DNA from: Linanthus parryae
Lineage: Eukaryota; Streptophyta; Magnoliopsida; Ericales; Polemoniaceae
Direction: 5' to 3'
DNA length: 64,000 nucleotides
Assembly (NCBI GenBank): GCA_023055425.1
Contig: JALGPY010000008.1
Location: forward strand, 18,263,359-18,327,358
The position numbers were made by a program, and so were the translations under genes. The first letter of the stretch is position 1; each line of letters starts with the position of its first letter. Shown here piece by piece: positions 1 to 10,608 of this stretch. The notes beneath the pieces were generated by a model. It saw only the letters and a list, made by a program, of their open reading frames with translations. It was not told the DNA's origin and searched no databases.

Positions 1-596
1 TCCGCGATGGCCGTACAATACAACATTTCCGTGTATGTAGAGCAAAAATTTGTTGTTAAAGAGTGATAACAACAAATACTTGCGCTACATACACGGAAAG
101 TCATTTTGTATGGTATTCATGAATGTTCGATGTGGGACATCTCAACATCCTGTACCAAAGTACCTTAGCAAATCATCCATCTCTCTCTCTCTGCTAAAGC
201 TTTTTTCTTCTCTATTTGCTTTGTTGTGTTCTTGACTTGCTCCATTGCCATTCTATTTGTAAGGGAAGTTAATGGGCACGGCTTAAATTAATTGAATTTA
301 ATCACACATTCAAGAGCCGACTTTAGGAAGATAGTGAGACAGTCATGTATTGTATCTTATTCTGCAAGATCGGATCAAGGATTTTTTTACAACATAGTGG
401 AGCAATCATGTCTCTGCAGTATCTTCTGACACTAAGCTACCAGCAGTATTGATTTTGTCAGAAAACTCCTATGCATTTTCAGTTTTACTGATATCGCGCA
501 CCATTTTACTATAGCTAAGAGTCGGTAAAAGTGAAATTGTAAGGGGTTTTGAAAAATGGTGCGCGATGTCAGTAAATGTGAAATTACAGAGGGGTA
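1..596. repeat. Duplicated block (copy 1): lectin-gene relic plus foldback MITE
   Basis: This block aligns over almost its whole length with 20166-20769, with scattered substitutions. It holds a decayed 5' end of the amaranthin-like lectin gene. Around 1-110 the lectin start region appears in both orientations back to back, so the DNA can fold on itself (ccgtgtatgtag pairs with ctacatacacgg). The lectin upstream flank follows, including a CT-rich run and 'cattctatttgtaaggg'. From about 410 it runs into the left half of a foldback MITE. The block starts at the window edge and may extend further left. No open frame of useful length survives. Confidence 0.75.
413..596. mobile_element. Truncated foldback MITE, left part
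   Basis: The left terminal inverted repeat (gacactaagctaccagcag and onward) and the palindromic interior match the complete copy at 20577-20826. The right terminal repeat is missing. It is replaced near 590 by a tRNA-like sequence. The family is unknown; no transposase is encoded. Confidence 0.6.
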
Positions 597-648
597 GAGT
601 GTCAGTCTTGTAACCTGAAGGTCTGTAGTTCGATCCTGCGCGAAGGCA
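587..648 (+). other. tRNA-Thr-like remnant (anticodon TGT region)
   Basis: The sequence shows a tRNA-like D-arm end (ggtagagtgtc), an anticodon arm with loop CTTGTAA (anticodon TGT, Thr), and a T-arm with B-box-like gttcgatcc, ending in a plausible acceptor 3' strand (cgaaggca). The 5' acceptor strand is absent, because the sequence before it is MITE. It is therefore a broken tRNA gene or the head of a tRNA-derived SINE, not a working tRNA gene. Confidence 0.4.
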
Positions 649-1443
649 TTATTTTTTACTTTTTAATCTTTTTTGCATACAAAGAAGGTCTGAATGGGCG
701 GTAAATCTTCAGAAGTGTATATATCTATTCAAAGCTGCCGGAAAAAACATTACAATAGTTTTAGTAGAGATTGAGCCAGAATGTTTGGCTACTGAAGGAA
801 ACGTGTTTGCGACGAAATGCGCTGAATCAGATGCTTCCCCAAATGTCAATCAGAGTCAAGAATAATTACAAGAATTGTTGTTTCAGTGTCTGGTCTAGGC
901 TGGGACAAAGGCATTGTGTTCTAGTGTGTTACTGTTAAAATTCTAATGTGTGCAGGAATTTGTAATGTTCAGATGTGTCCTGGTTGAAAATACAGCTTCA
1001 TTTCAAGTGTTCAACCATGATCATGCCATCATCCAGATCTCACTCTGTCTCTCTCGGATTATGATTGATTTTATTTATAATTTGTTTCCTTGCAAACTCA
1101 GCATCCCAATACCTATCTGAAGACAAAGTATTTGGTTCTGAATTCTGATTGATTATTTTTCAAACACGCGCTTGCTTCGAGTATTACAGCTGTAGGCATG
1201 AAATCATTTACTAGTTTTTGCACAGAGGTACTTCCTAGAAGTTGACTTCGATCTCATATCCAGAATTACCAAAAGAAGATTAAGCAGGTCTTAGGGTTCC
1301 ATCTCAAAACCAATTGACAATGAAGAGAGTAGCCTAAGTATCTTATTACACCCAGGCGAAGCAAATAGAGTCGCTATGTGGGACAAACAGCGAGTCTTAT
1401 CATGTTATCAACAATTATTATATTTCCTCATTTTCTTTCATCA
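649..1443. other. Intergenic, no gene seen
   Basis: AT-rich sequence without a convincing ORF, splice pattern or terminal repeat. It is the 3' flank of the lectin gene at 1444-2865, so that gene's 3' UTR and poly(A) site should lie in the right-hand part. No strong poly(A) motif could be chosen with confidence. Confidence 0.5.
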
Positions 1444-2865
1444 TTAGGATATTTTAACAACTTGGGTCTTGAAGTTGTAGCAGTTGATGCCGGTGTAAAC
1501 CACGTCGTCCATCATTTTGATGTAAACTTTCCCATCTGTACGCATGTCCCGTTTCATATAGGAGAAAGGAACGTCGCACGTAGCTCTGGTTGCAGTAACA
1601 TGAACCATAATGGTGGAATTAGCGGGGACCGTGACGCGGTCGGACAACTCCGTCGTCTGGTATCCTTTCATGTCAGTTCCCCACTCATATCGTCCCTGAA
1701 ACCCATCCCAAAGTCCGACCTCTCCATCCACAATCAACGGAACGCCTGTCTTAATTGTGGTTGAAGTGGCCAGCTTGATTGAAACGTCGGATTTCCACGT
1801 CCTAATAGTTTCCTCTTTGAATGTTTCGGTTATGTGAATAATTTCTTCGACGTCAAGAGGGTTAGTGAATCGTTTACTTACCAACAGGACGACGAATCGG
1901 TCGTAGATTCTTGAGTGCTTGAGGCGGAGATTGACATCGTAGATGCTCCTCGAGACAACAGGTTCTTCAACCCTCATGATTGTCTGTTTCGACATGAATT
2001 TATCGCCAATAACGAGAGCGTTGGTCATGCCATCGAATACATATTGCGCCCTTTGGCAAAGTTGATCACCCCACCAGGTCCTTATCGCGACCTCGTCATT
2101 GTCATGGCCGTTGACCAGCCAAAACAAGTCCAGAACACCGTCAGGCACGACAATTTGGCTATCTCCAGGTGCAGCACCAATCCACAAACCTTTGTCACCA
2201 CTGTGTGCTGACCAGAAAGACTGGAAGCAGCTTTTGAGACGGACGCTGCCATCGCGGGTGTAGAGGACTTCATGAGGAATAGTGAAATGTGTAATGTCAC
2301 TGGTATCGAATATCAAGAATCTGCCGTAACTACGCATGTAGAGACCGTTGTCGCCCTTGAACACAACTACCTCGGGCAATATCACAAAAGACTCCCAATC
2401 GATGATAGAAAAGGCGGCGGAGGCAGTGTTGGAATCTTCCTTCAAGCACAACTGGTACGTGGGATCGCCACCACCAATAGAAACAGGAACATAGCGGCTG
2501 TGTTGGACATGGCTTAGTCTTAGAGTTGATTTGCCACCGTACGAAACTTCGATCGATGGCTGGAACAGAGTGCATGACCACTTGAATCGGTCTTCCACTG
2601 GCTCCGCGGTTGTGGCAGTGATCCACCTCGCGTTTACTTCTTTCCTTGACCAGTATTTATTGTTGTAACAACAACGTATGTTGAACAACCCTTTGTTTCC
2701 TTCCGTCTTCGCTGGCTCCAGTTCATACTTGGTGTACGGACTTATAACTCCCTCCCCGCTGAACTCTAAATGCCCGTGGAGTGCAACTTCTTCTTCGTGT
2801 ATGTATTGTAAGTATTTGTTGTTGGAGAGTGATTCCAGCGCAAAATACCTTGGAAAATAACTCAT
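1444..2865 (-). CDS. Amaranthin-like lectin with C-terminal aerolysin-like domain
   Basis: An uninterrupted 473-aa frame starts at ATG 2865. Residues about 1-155 and 160-300 are two amaranthin-type agglutinin (beta-trefoil) repeats. The first opens with NNKYLQYIH; the second begins near LPEVVVFKGDNGLYMRS at about residue 163. Residues about 305-473 resemble the aerolysin-like beta-pore module found fused to plant agglutinin domains (motifs RIYDRF, KRFTNPLDVEE, GRYEWGT). There is no signal peptide or membrane helix, so a nucleocytoplasmic lectin of the stress-inducible kind is expected; carbohydrate binding and possible membrane insertion are inferred from the family. No intron is needed, although amaranthin itself is intron-split. 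Three decayed relatives lie at 1-110, 11185-11640 and 19500-20345, so this is the only intact member of a local family. Whether the aerolysin-like part still forms pores cannot be judged from sequence. Confidence 0.85.
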   Translation of the reverse strand: MSYFPRYFALESLSNNKYLQYIHEEEVALHGHLEFSGEGVISPYTKYELEPAKTEGNKGLFNIRCCYNNKYWSRKEVNARWITATTAEPVEDRFKWSCTLFQPSIEVSYGGKSTLRLSHVQHSRYVPVSIGGGDPTYQLCLKEDSNTASAAFSIIDWESFVILPEVVVFKGDNGLYMRSYGRFLIFDTSDITHFTIPHEVLYTRDGSVRLKSCFQSFWSAHSGDKGLWIGAAPGDSQIVVPDGVLDLFWLVNGHDNDEVAIRTWWGDQLCQRAQYVFDGMTNALVIGDKFMSKQTIMRVEEPVVSRSIYDVNLRLKHSRIYDRFVVLLVSKRFTNPLDVEEIIHITETFKEETIRTWKSDVSIKLATSTTIKTGVPLIVDGEVGLWDGFQGRYEWGTDMKGYQTTELSDRVTVPANSTIMVHVTATRATCDVPFSYMKRDMRTDGKVYIKMMDDVVYTGINCYNFKTQVVKIS

Positions 2866-3397
2866 CTCTATATCTCACTCTCTTAAAGCTCTTTCTTTAT
2901 TTTTCTTCTTTTTGGTTGTGCTTTTGCCTAGCTCCATTGCAGCTCTATTTGTAAGGGAAACTGTTAGTCTTTACAAACTCAATGGATGACTTTGGAGAAG
3001 ATTAATGAGATAAATCATTATATTACTCAAGACGAGACTTATTCACGAGAAGACTTTTAGATCAGATGTTTCTTAGACTTGTCTCACGTCTTTTATTTGG
3101 ACACCGTCTTTTACATATATACCGAGTGCTCGATTTAATAAAATGCAGGACTAAGCCGTCTTACCACTTGGTTCTCCAAAAGGGGAAAAAATAAATAATT
3201 AAACTGATTCAAAAAGATTCGTGAGGTGAACATGTATAATGCAATGGTCCGGCACCTCGTCTATTTTATTCCCCTCTTGTTCCATCTCTGCAAACTACGC
3301 TACGGCCAGATATTTCCATTGCCCCTCATCTGCAAATCCTCAAAAACGAAAAAAAAAAAAATGAAGAGAAAACCTCATTTTTTTGAATTAGTTGTAT
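2866..3397 (-). promoter_or_regulatory. 5' flank of the lectin gene
   Basis: This is the upstream region of the minus-strand lectin gene. The first 100 bases (CT-rich on the plus strand, up to the gctctatttgtaaggg motif) are conserved in all three lectin relics of the window, so they probably form the 5' UTR and core promoter. A tatatat run at 3114-3120 is a possible but distant TATA element. A homopurine stretch lies near 3345-3365. Confidence 0.4.
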
Positions 3398-3407
3398 TAT
3401 TTAATGG

Positions 3408-4733
3408 GGTAAAAGACACTTTGCACCCCTATGTTTAGGCAAAAAGACACATGACACCCTCATGTTTTGGCCAATACAATTCAGCACCCCTGTAACGGAA
3501 AAAAGCAAGGACACTTTGCACCCTTCTGTCAAATTCTATCCAAAAGTCAAATTTTAATATTTTTTGACAATTTTGTCCCTACTTATGTATTTGGTGTTCA
3601 TGCTTTTGATGTGTTTAGTGTTCTTGTTCTTCACCAAAATCTCCACTGTAAATCAAGCTTTAAGATTCATGAACTTTGTTGTTCTGGAATTGAGAATGAT
3701 GAGGTTATTTCAATATTCAATTTACGTAGTAACAGGAGGACCAAGCTCTCCACAAGTAGAGGAAACAATCTCCCCTAAAAAACCCCAGTGGAAGAAGAAG
3801 AGCACCATTCAATCCAAAAATTACAAACAGAGGAACAAGAAACAGGGCAATTAGAGCTCTTCACAAACAGAAGAATCGAGCACCATTTAAGAAAAAAATA
3901 CACAGAAAAGAAGGAAGAAGAAGAGCAGAACAAGTTTTGACTTCGATTGAGCAACAAGCTTCTGCACTGCTTCATTTTCCATTGCACACCATTGAACCGA
4001 AAATCCCTCTAATTGCCCTGCCTCTACCTCGACTCCAAACTAAATAACCTCTGCTCCGATTGAAAACTGGAAACCCACATGAACCAAAAGCAATTGATTA
4101 CTCTCTGTTTTCGGGCTTAGTTGCAAAAATCAAGAACGGAAGTGGTGATATGTGGTGGTGCTGTTGGTTGACACAGGGTGGAGGTTGTGGTTGTGAACTC
4201 AAACCAGCGCCGCAGCCTAGTTCACAACCTAGAGCCGCCTCCATCGGTTTTGGGTAGGAGATGGAGTCGTGGAGGTTTCCGTATGTGGAGGCGGCGGCAG
4301 TGGCAATGGGTTCACGAAGGAGAGAGAGAGAGAGGATGATAGAGAGAAGATGAGATCGAGGGAGGGAGGCAAGATCAGGTCAGACGATGAGATAGAGTGA
4401 GGGAGGGAGACGATCGAGGGAGGGAGGGAAGATCTGGTCAGAAGAGGGTTGGAGGAGAGGGAGAACAGGAGTTCGGGGAAGGAGAAGATAGTGAGGTGTG
4501 GCGGCTAGGTTAGAGGATCGAAGGAGAAAAGATGGAGAAGAAGGAAGAAAATATAAGGAGAAGAAATGGGAATAGATAGTAGGTCATTTTCTGAATTCCT
4601 AAGGGTAAAGTTGTCATCTTAGAGAACAGTTTGCATTCCGTCAGTTACAAGGGTGCTGAAGTGTATTGTCCAAAACACGAGGGTGTCATGTGTCTTTTTG
4701 CCTAAACATAGGAGTGCAAAGTGTCTTTTACCA
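3408..4733. mobile_element. Non-autonomous Mutator-like element (MULE)
   Basis: The ends are inverted repeats of about 90 bp (3408-3498 against 4644-4733, starting ggtaaaagacactttgcac). They are flanked by a direct repeat tatttaatgg of 9-11 bp (3398-3407 and 4734-4743). Long TIRs plus a TSD of about 9-10 bp are diagnostic of the Mutator superfamily. No transposase is encoded. The interior contains an A-rich segment (3780-3920) and a purine-rich gagaga/gaggga segment (about 4315-4560). It may be captured host DNA (Pack-MULE), but no gene was recognised in it. Confidence 0.85.
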
Positions 4734-4934
4734 TATTTAATGGGTAAGATATGGATAATTTCTTATGAAATCCATAGCCTATTCCAACAGATCCATAAGT
4801 TAAGAAGTTCGCTCTGTTGGTGGTGTTGGTTTGGTAGACCTAGAATTTTCTCATAGTGGACCACTTCTGTGCGACTAATTGGACGCGTTAAAAGTTTTCC
4901 AAGAACTCTCACCTACCGAAGTTCCAGAATACCG

Positions 4935-5450
4935 CAAGTGGGTGTTAGCTCATGTTAGGAATCCCATAAGCGAGAGACAAGAGAAAGCAAAAAAAACAAA
5001 AGGCAAGATCAAGAAAACAATAATTTACGTGGTTCACTAGTTTTGAGACTAGCTACATCCACGGCCAACCCAAAACCGATTTATTGATGAGAAGCTAATA
5101 CCAATTACAAGCACCCACACACCAAAAAAAGTCTTGATCCTGGCATCTATTTATACTTGTACAAAACTTGGTGCCAAAGCTATGATCAAAACGAGTCCTA
5201 GACAAACTAGGAGTGTATCTATCCAATATTGTTTGCTAAACAAATAAGGAGACTACCAATTAAAGCTAACAAAGACGTCCAAGTACATTGTCGTCCAAGT
5301 ACAATGTACTTTGCTAGCTTCAATCGCAAAGTCATAGTAGGATTTTGCCACTTCAATGAATTGTGTTTGGATCACAATTCTAACAGCTCAGTGGTTAAGC
5401 GTTCGAAGCCTCTGCAGGGATTTGAATTTTGCCGATGTGGTTATCACTTC
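4935..5450 (+). mobile_element. tRNA-derived SINE, interrupted by a solo LTR
   Basis: The left part (to 4952) ends in gtgttagctca and the right part (from 5386) continues gctcagtggttaagcg. Joined at the 5-bp duplication they contain a Pol III A box (tagctcagtgg), followed by gcgttcgaagcctctgcaggg and a weakened B box (gatttgaattttgcc). The same head and body occur at 19150-19261 and, inverted, at 28361-28438. The solo LTR at 4953-5385 landed within the A box, so this copy cannot be transcribed from its internal promoter. Confidence 0.65.
4953..5385 (-). mobile_element. Solo LTR, Ty1/copia type
   Basis: A 433-bp unit runs from tgttagga to tctaaca, that is TG...CA ends with inverted tips. It is flanked by a perfect 5-bp duplication gctca (4948-4952 and 5386-5390). 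No internal domain or second LTR is present, so it is a solo LTR left by unequal recombination. Read on the minus strand it ends in a U5-like region related to the LTR fragment at 11640-11961. Confidence 0.85.
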
Positions 5451-5911
5451 TGTTTGAAAAGGTTAAAAGTAAAGAGATCCTAGAACCAGCATTCTTATCC
5501 AAGCAGTTGTGGGTCAATGTGCTGAAGGCAAGCAATGAAGCTGGTATTCAGTAATGTCAGAACTCTATTATCATCGATACAAATGAGAGTGTGGAGAATT
5601 CATCAACCTCTACCTCATGAAAAGGAATACTGCAGAAGAAGAAGCAGCGAAATTCAAAAGGAGTATAACTAGATCAAAAATCCAAGATTCCACCACATCC
5701 AGTTACTGTAAAGAGCAATTTTGATGCTGGATGGTGCAAGTACACTCCAGTGGCTCAAAATAATGGCAAAACTTTAAGAACCAGTATATGCCCAATTTAC
5801 ACATAATAATGTTGTGACATCCTATGACTGCAGATTATATTAGTTGTGGATCAGCAGCAGCAACTTCTTTCGCATTGGTGGGCTCTGCAGAGAGTCCTTA
5901 CAAGTCCTAAG
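5451..5911. other. Intergenic, nothing recognised
   Basis: No ORF, tRNA, terminal repeat or splice pattern could be supported. The last 5 bp (ctaag, 5907-5911) are the left target-site copy of the copia element that follows. Confidence 0.5.
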
Positions 5912-6032
5912 TGAGAGTGGGATAAATCTCCGTACCTTTCCTTCATCATTTACACCCTTAAATATGTAAAATACAATGCCAAATTATACAACTAGTCCTC
6001 TAATTATTTACATAAGAGTCCTATAACTATTA
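5912..6032 (-). repeat. 3' LTR of the gag-less copia element
   Basis: A 121-bp copy, starting tgagagtggga and ending aactatta on the plus strand. It differs from the partner at 10609-10729 at several positions, so the insertion is not very recent. The length is short for a copia LTR. Confidence 0.85.
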
Positions 6033-6240
6033 CTCCCCCGCAGTCGAAACTGTAGGCGTGCCAACACTGAGACTGGAACGGAAGCGCTGGAACAAGGGCC
6101 AAGGAAGACCCTTGGTAAAGATGTCGGCTTACTGATAATCTGCTGGAATGTGCAACACGCGAAGCTGACCCAAACGAACCTTCTCACGAACGAAGTGGAG
6201 ATCAATCTCAACATGCTTAGTGCGCTGATGCTGAACAGGA

Positions 6241-7557
6241 TTACCAGAGAGATAGACAACACTCACATTGTCGCAATACACGACGGTGGCCTCGAGGCGG
6301 GGCAACACGAAGCTGAAGAAGCAAATTCCGAACCCAGCAGAGTTCGGAGACGGCGTTAGCCACACCGCGATACTCAGCCTCAGCACTAGAACGAGATACC
6401 GTGGCCTGTCGCTTGGACGACCAACTCAGAAGATTGTCTCCATAGAAGACACAGTAACCAGAAGTGGAGCGGCGCGTGTCAGGACAACCAGCCCAATCTG
6501 CGTCAGTGTAGGCGGTGAGGGAATCAGCAGCGGAGGCTGAGAGCCGAAGACCATACTCTAGTGTCCCACTGATGTAGCGCAAGATACGCTTCAGGGCATG
6601 AAAGTGCGGCTCACGGGGATCGTGCATGAAGAGACAGACCTGCTGAACGGCAAACTGGATGTCTGGTCGAGTGAACGTGAGGTACTACAAGGCCCCAACA
6701 AGGCTGCGGTATAGTGTAGGATCAGCAACCGGTGGGCCAGATGTGGCTGTGAGTTTACTCCCGACCTCAACAGGGGTGGCAGTAGACTTACATGTCGACA
6801 TAGAGGCACGACGAAGAATCTCGGTCGCATATTGATGCTGAGACAGGAACAGGCCAGACGAATCACGGGTGACAGCGATGCCCAGAAAATGATGCAGATG
6901 GCCCAGGTCAGTCATAGCAAACTCTCCAGATAGCTGGGAGACAATCTGATCCAAGACAACCGGAGACGACCCAGTGATGACGATATCATCCACATAGAGC
7001 AGGAGGTACACGATGTCCGAGCCACGACTGTAGAAGAAGAGAGACTCATCACACGAGCAACCAGAGAAACCGATAGTCTGAATGAGGACGGTGGAAAGTC
7101 GCTGAAACCAAGCACGGGGAGCCTGCTTCAGACCATATAAGGATTTGCGTAACCGGCAAACAAAGTCAGGATGGCGTGTGTCGCGGTAGCCAGGGGGCTG
7201 ATGCATGTATACCGTCTCAGAGAGATCACCATGAAGAAAAGCGTTCTTGACATCCAGCTGACGGATAGGCCAAGAGCGCGTGACTGCAATGCTGAGAACT
7301 GTACGGATGGTGGTCGGTTTGACAACCGAGCTGAAAGTCTCCTCACAATCAATCCCAACCATCTGGGACTTCCCATTAGCTACCAATCGCGCCTTATAGC
7401 GCTGCAGACTACCATCAGCGCGAAACTTGTGGCGAAAGAGCCACATAGATCGCAGAACATTAGCCCCTGCCGGGCGAGGAACCAGATCCCAAGTTTGGTT
7501 CGTAACCATAGCTCCAAACTCATCATCCATGGCCGCTTTCCAGTGAGGATCCGACAA
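6241..7557 (-). pseudogene. Copia reverse transcriptase and RNase H (broken)
   Basis: Reading down the minus strand from 7557 there is a copia RT: WDLVPRP and [31 protein letters not shown], then the catalytic YVDD box (LLLYVDDIVITG). The frame stops at 6685, just after SLVGAL. The same frame reopens to give the RNase H part (YTDADWAGCPDTRRSTSGYC, SSAEAEYRGVANA) from 6627, so one nonsense codon separates RT from RNase H. The frame closes again at 6241. It is also out of frame with the integrase region at 7611-9305. Function as reverse transcriptase is known for the family; this copy is dead. Confidence 0.85.
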
Positions 7558-7610
7558 GGCTAGGATGGGGGATTTTGGAAGGGGCGAGATGGGGTCTGGT
7601 GGCTGGGCCG

Positions 7611-9305
7611 CTAAAGTGAGACGGGGACTGGTTTGACTATGCCATGCATGGATCTGGTAGTCATCTGAGGAGAGAGATGGGGAGGAGAAGTGGCCACTGG
7701 GCTCGGTGTGGGTGACGCAGGGGGGTCAAGTAACACAGGCACAAAGGGTACAGGAGGAGGGCGAGTGGAAACAGATCGACGGACGTAGTGCTGAGGAAAA
7801 GGTTCCACAAGGGTCCTGGACGGGGAAAGCTGTGTGGGTGCCCTAGTAGGTGCGGGTGGTGATGTGGATGCCCTAGGAGGGGTGGGTGAGGGTGTGTGTG
7901 CCACAGGGTTATGAGCACGATGAGTGAAAAGGGGAGACGGAAGACTATCATCGGGATCAGACGTCCTGTGAACAGAGGGAGACACAGACCCAGGAGTGGA
8001 GAAAGGAAACACCGTCTCATCAAAGGTGACATGACGGGAAGTGTGAACCCGACCAGTACTCAAGTCTAGACACCTGTACCCACGATGATTAAGAGGGTAC
8101 CCCAGAAATACACATCGAACAGAGCGTCGTGCAAGCTTGTGAGGTGAGGTGGCAGAGAGGTTCGGGTAACACAAGCACCCGAACGTGCGGAGATGCTCAT
8201 ATGATGGTGAGCGATGATAGAGGGCAACAGTAGGAATATTGTTGCCAAGGACTTTGGTGGGAAGAATGTTATGAAGGTAGACAGCAGTCAGAAGAGACTC
8301 AACCCAGAAAGAGGCTGGAAGGGAGGCCTGAGCTAGGAGGGCACGACTGATGTCATTGAATCGACGAATCATGCGTTCAGCTTTGCCATTTTGAGATGAC
8401 GTCTGAGGACACGCATACCGGAAGACAAGTCCATGATTAATGGCGTGAGAGTGAAAAGAGCCATTATCGAATTCTCCACCAAGGTCACATTGAAAAGTTT
8501 TGATGGGTCGCTCAAATTGAGTTTGTACGAAGGTAGTGAATTGTTTAAATTTTGATATCGCTTCGCTTTTCTGTTTAAGTGGGAAAACCCAGAGAAAATG
8601 GGTAAAGTCATCTAATAGGAGTAGGTAGTATTTGTAGTGCGATTTGCTTAAGATCGGAGATGTCCATAAATCACTGTGAACAATGTCAAATGGACTAGAA
8701 GTAGAAGAAGTAGATGGTGAAAAAGGAAAACGCACGTGTTTACTAATTTGACAAGCATGACAAAGAGCTTCGGAATTATGCCTACTACAAGAAATGAAAT
8801 GACTACTACGAAGCGAATCTAAAACTAGACGCCCGGGATGACCAAGGCGGTTGTGCCACACGGAAGCAGGAAGAGCAGCAAAAGAGACAGCAGACGACGG
8901 GGGTGGGACAGACTGGAATGGATAGAGAACACCCGAACTGTTGCTCCTCTGTAAAAGATCTCCCGATCGTAGGTCCTTTATAGAAAAACCAAAAGGGTCA
9001 AACTCAACGGAAACATTGTTGTCAGTAGTGAATTGACGAACAGAAACTAGGTTTTTGATAACATTTGGGGTGAGTAAGACATTTCTAAGGTGAAGGGAAC
9101 GGGAGTTGGTGGTAAGGGTGTGATTGCCGGATCCTTTCACTGGAATGCTAGAGTCGTTTCCCACAAGTATGTTAGGAAAAGGACAAGATGACGAGAGAGA
9201 GGAGAGTATACCTGACTGCGGAGTGAGATGAGCAGATGCGCCGGAATCGAGATACCAAGTCTGATCCGGAACGTTGAGTGTCATGCCAGAGAACGGAGAT
9301 CCCAA
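7611..9305 (-). pseudogene. Copia protease and integrase region (partial polyprotein)
   Basis: A 564-aa open stretch. It starts in the protease with the active-site motif DSGASAH (near residue 22), goes through the GAG-pre-integrase zinc-binding part (HNRLGHPG and CHACQISKH), and then the integrase core (HSDLWTSP with catalytic D, DDFTHFLW, CPQTSSQNGKAERMIRR with the final E). The C-terminus is a proline/serine-rich linker. A stop at 7611 and a frameshift separate it from RT. The upstream Gag and protease N-terminus are missing. Confidence 0.85.
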
Positions 9306-9405
9306 ATCAGTAGCAGTCGGGTAGGCAGACGCGGCACTGAGGCCCTGCTGAGAAGGCCCCGGACCAAGAATATCTGACGTAACTGTAGGCTGAGAGGGCC
9401 CTGAC

Positions 9406-10420
9406 CATAGTTTTAAAAACCGGACCGGACCGGCCGGTTCGACCGGTTCGACCGGTGAACCGGTGGGTAACCGGTCCGGTTTGAGTAATGGACCGTAGAT
9501 GCAGTGAACCCGTCAAAACCGGTCAAAAACCGGCGGTTTTCACCGAACCGGTGAACCGGCCGGTTCTGACCGGTTTTGCCGGTTTTTGCAGAAATCAGTA
9601 GCAGCCGCCGTTCTTCCACCGCCAACCCCGCCATCGTCGATCTATAGCCGCTGCGAACGAAACCAACGCCGCCAAAGATGGGTAGATCACTAGATCTTAC
9701 AGATCTGGAAGTAGAATGAAAAAGGAGAAGAAGCAGGTGAAGAAGAGGAAGAAGAAAAGGAGATGCCGCTGCCCGGGGTCGCAGAAAGAATCCTTCTCTG
9801 TCATCTCCTTCGTCCTCGTCATCCCTTCGTCTCCTCTCTGTCCACTACGCCACCTCTCTCCCTCCCTCACGCCATTCTCTCTCCCTCCTCTCTGCCGTCG
9901 TTCTCTGTTTCTCTCTCTCTCTCGTCTGTGCGTGTGAGCGTTATGTGAGAGGCAGAGAGGGTCGGGTAGGTTTTAAAGAGTTAGGTTGGGGAAAGGGTAA
10001 ATGTGGTTGAAGGGAGTAAAAAGTTAATAAATAATGAAAGTATGAGAATAATAAATATATATTAGTATTATTTTTTGTCAAATAAATATATATTATTAAT
10101 AATCATTGTTTACCATGAACCAAAAAGTAATAAATATATATGAATAAAAATTGTTTAAAATTATTATTTTTGTGAGTTTGTTTATTTTTTAAACATATCT
10201 ATTTTTTCAAAAATATAACAACACTAAATAAGTTTCAAATTGAAACATTCAAGTGTTTTTATTGACTATTTTCTATTATATTTTCTATTTTTGTATAAAA
10301 AATAATAAATATATATTATTAATAAACATGCGATTGAACCGGTCCGACCACCGGTCCGACCGGTCCGACCATGAACCGGTGTCTCACCGGTTCGATGGCC
10401 GGTCCGGTTCTTAAAACTTT
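9406..10420. mobile_element. Nested TIR transposon rich in CCGG palindromes (MULE-like)
   Basis: This 1015-bp insertion lies inside the copia element. A perfect 9-bp duplication ggccctgac flanks it (9397-9405 and 10421-10429). The tips are imperfect inverted repeats (agttttaaaaaccggaccgg against agttttaagaaccggaccgg). The outer 100 bp at each end are chains of ccggttcgaccgg-like short palindromes; the centre (10020-10330) is very AT-rich. No transposase. TSD length points to the Mutator superfamily. Confidence 0.8.
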
Positions 10421-10608
10421 GGCCCTGACTGTGTCCAACCCGGTGTCGGGGCATAGGGGCCCGTCGGAGCAGTCGTGGACGATGGGGCATGACACCACAC
10501 CCATTTGCCGTGAGGAGAGGCCGGGGACATGGTGTGTTGCTTCGGAGCGTAGTATGTGTCAATGACCATGAGGCAGACAAATAACCAAACAATAACCAAG
10601 TGATACCA

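Noticed and set aside
1378..1764. 128-codon plus-strand frame over the lectin gene
   Set aside because: It is the complement of conserved lectin/aerolysin codons; composition and position are explained by the minus-strand gene.
9716..9948. Lys/Arg-rich and Ser/Pro/Leu-rich frames inside the CCGG-palindrome transposon
   Set aside because: Low-complexity purine/pyrimidine DNA in a non-autonomous element; no domain or start context.
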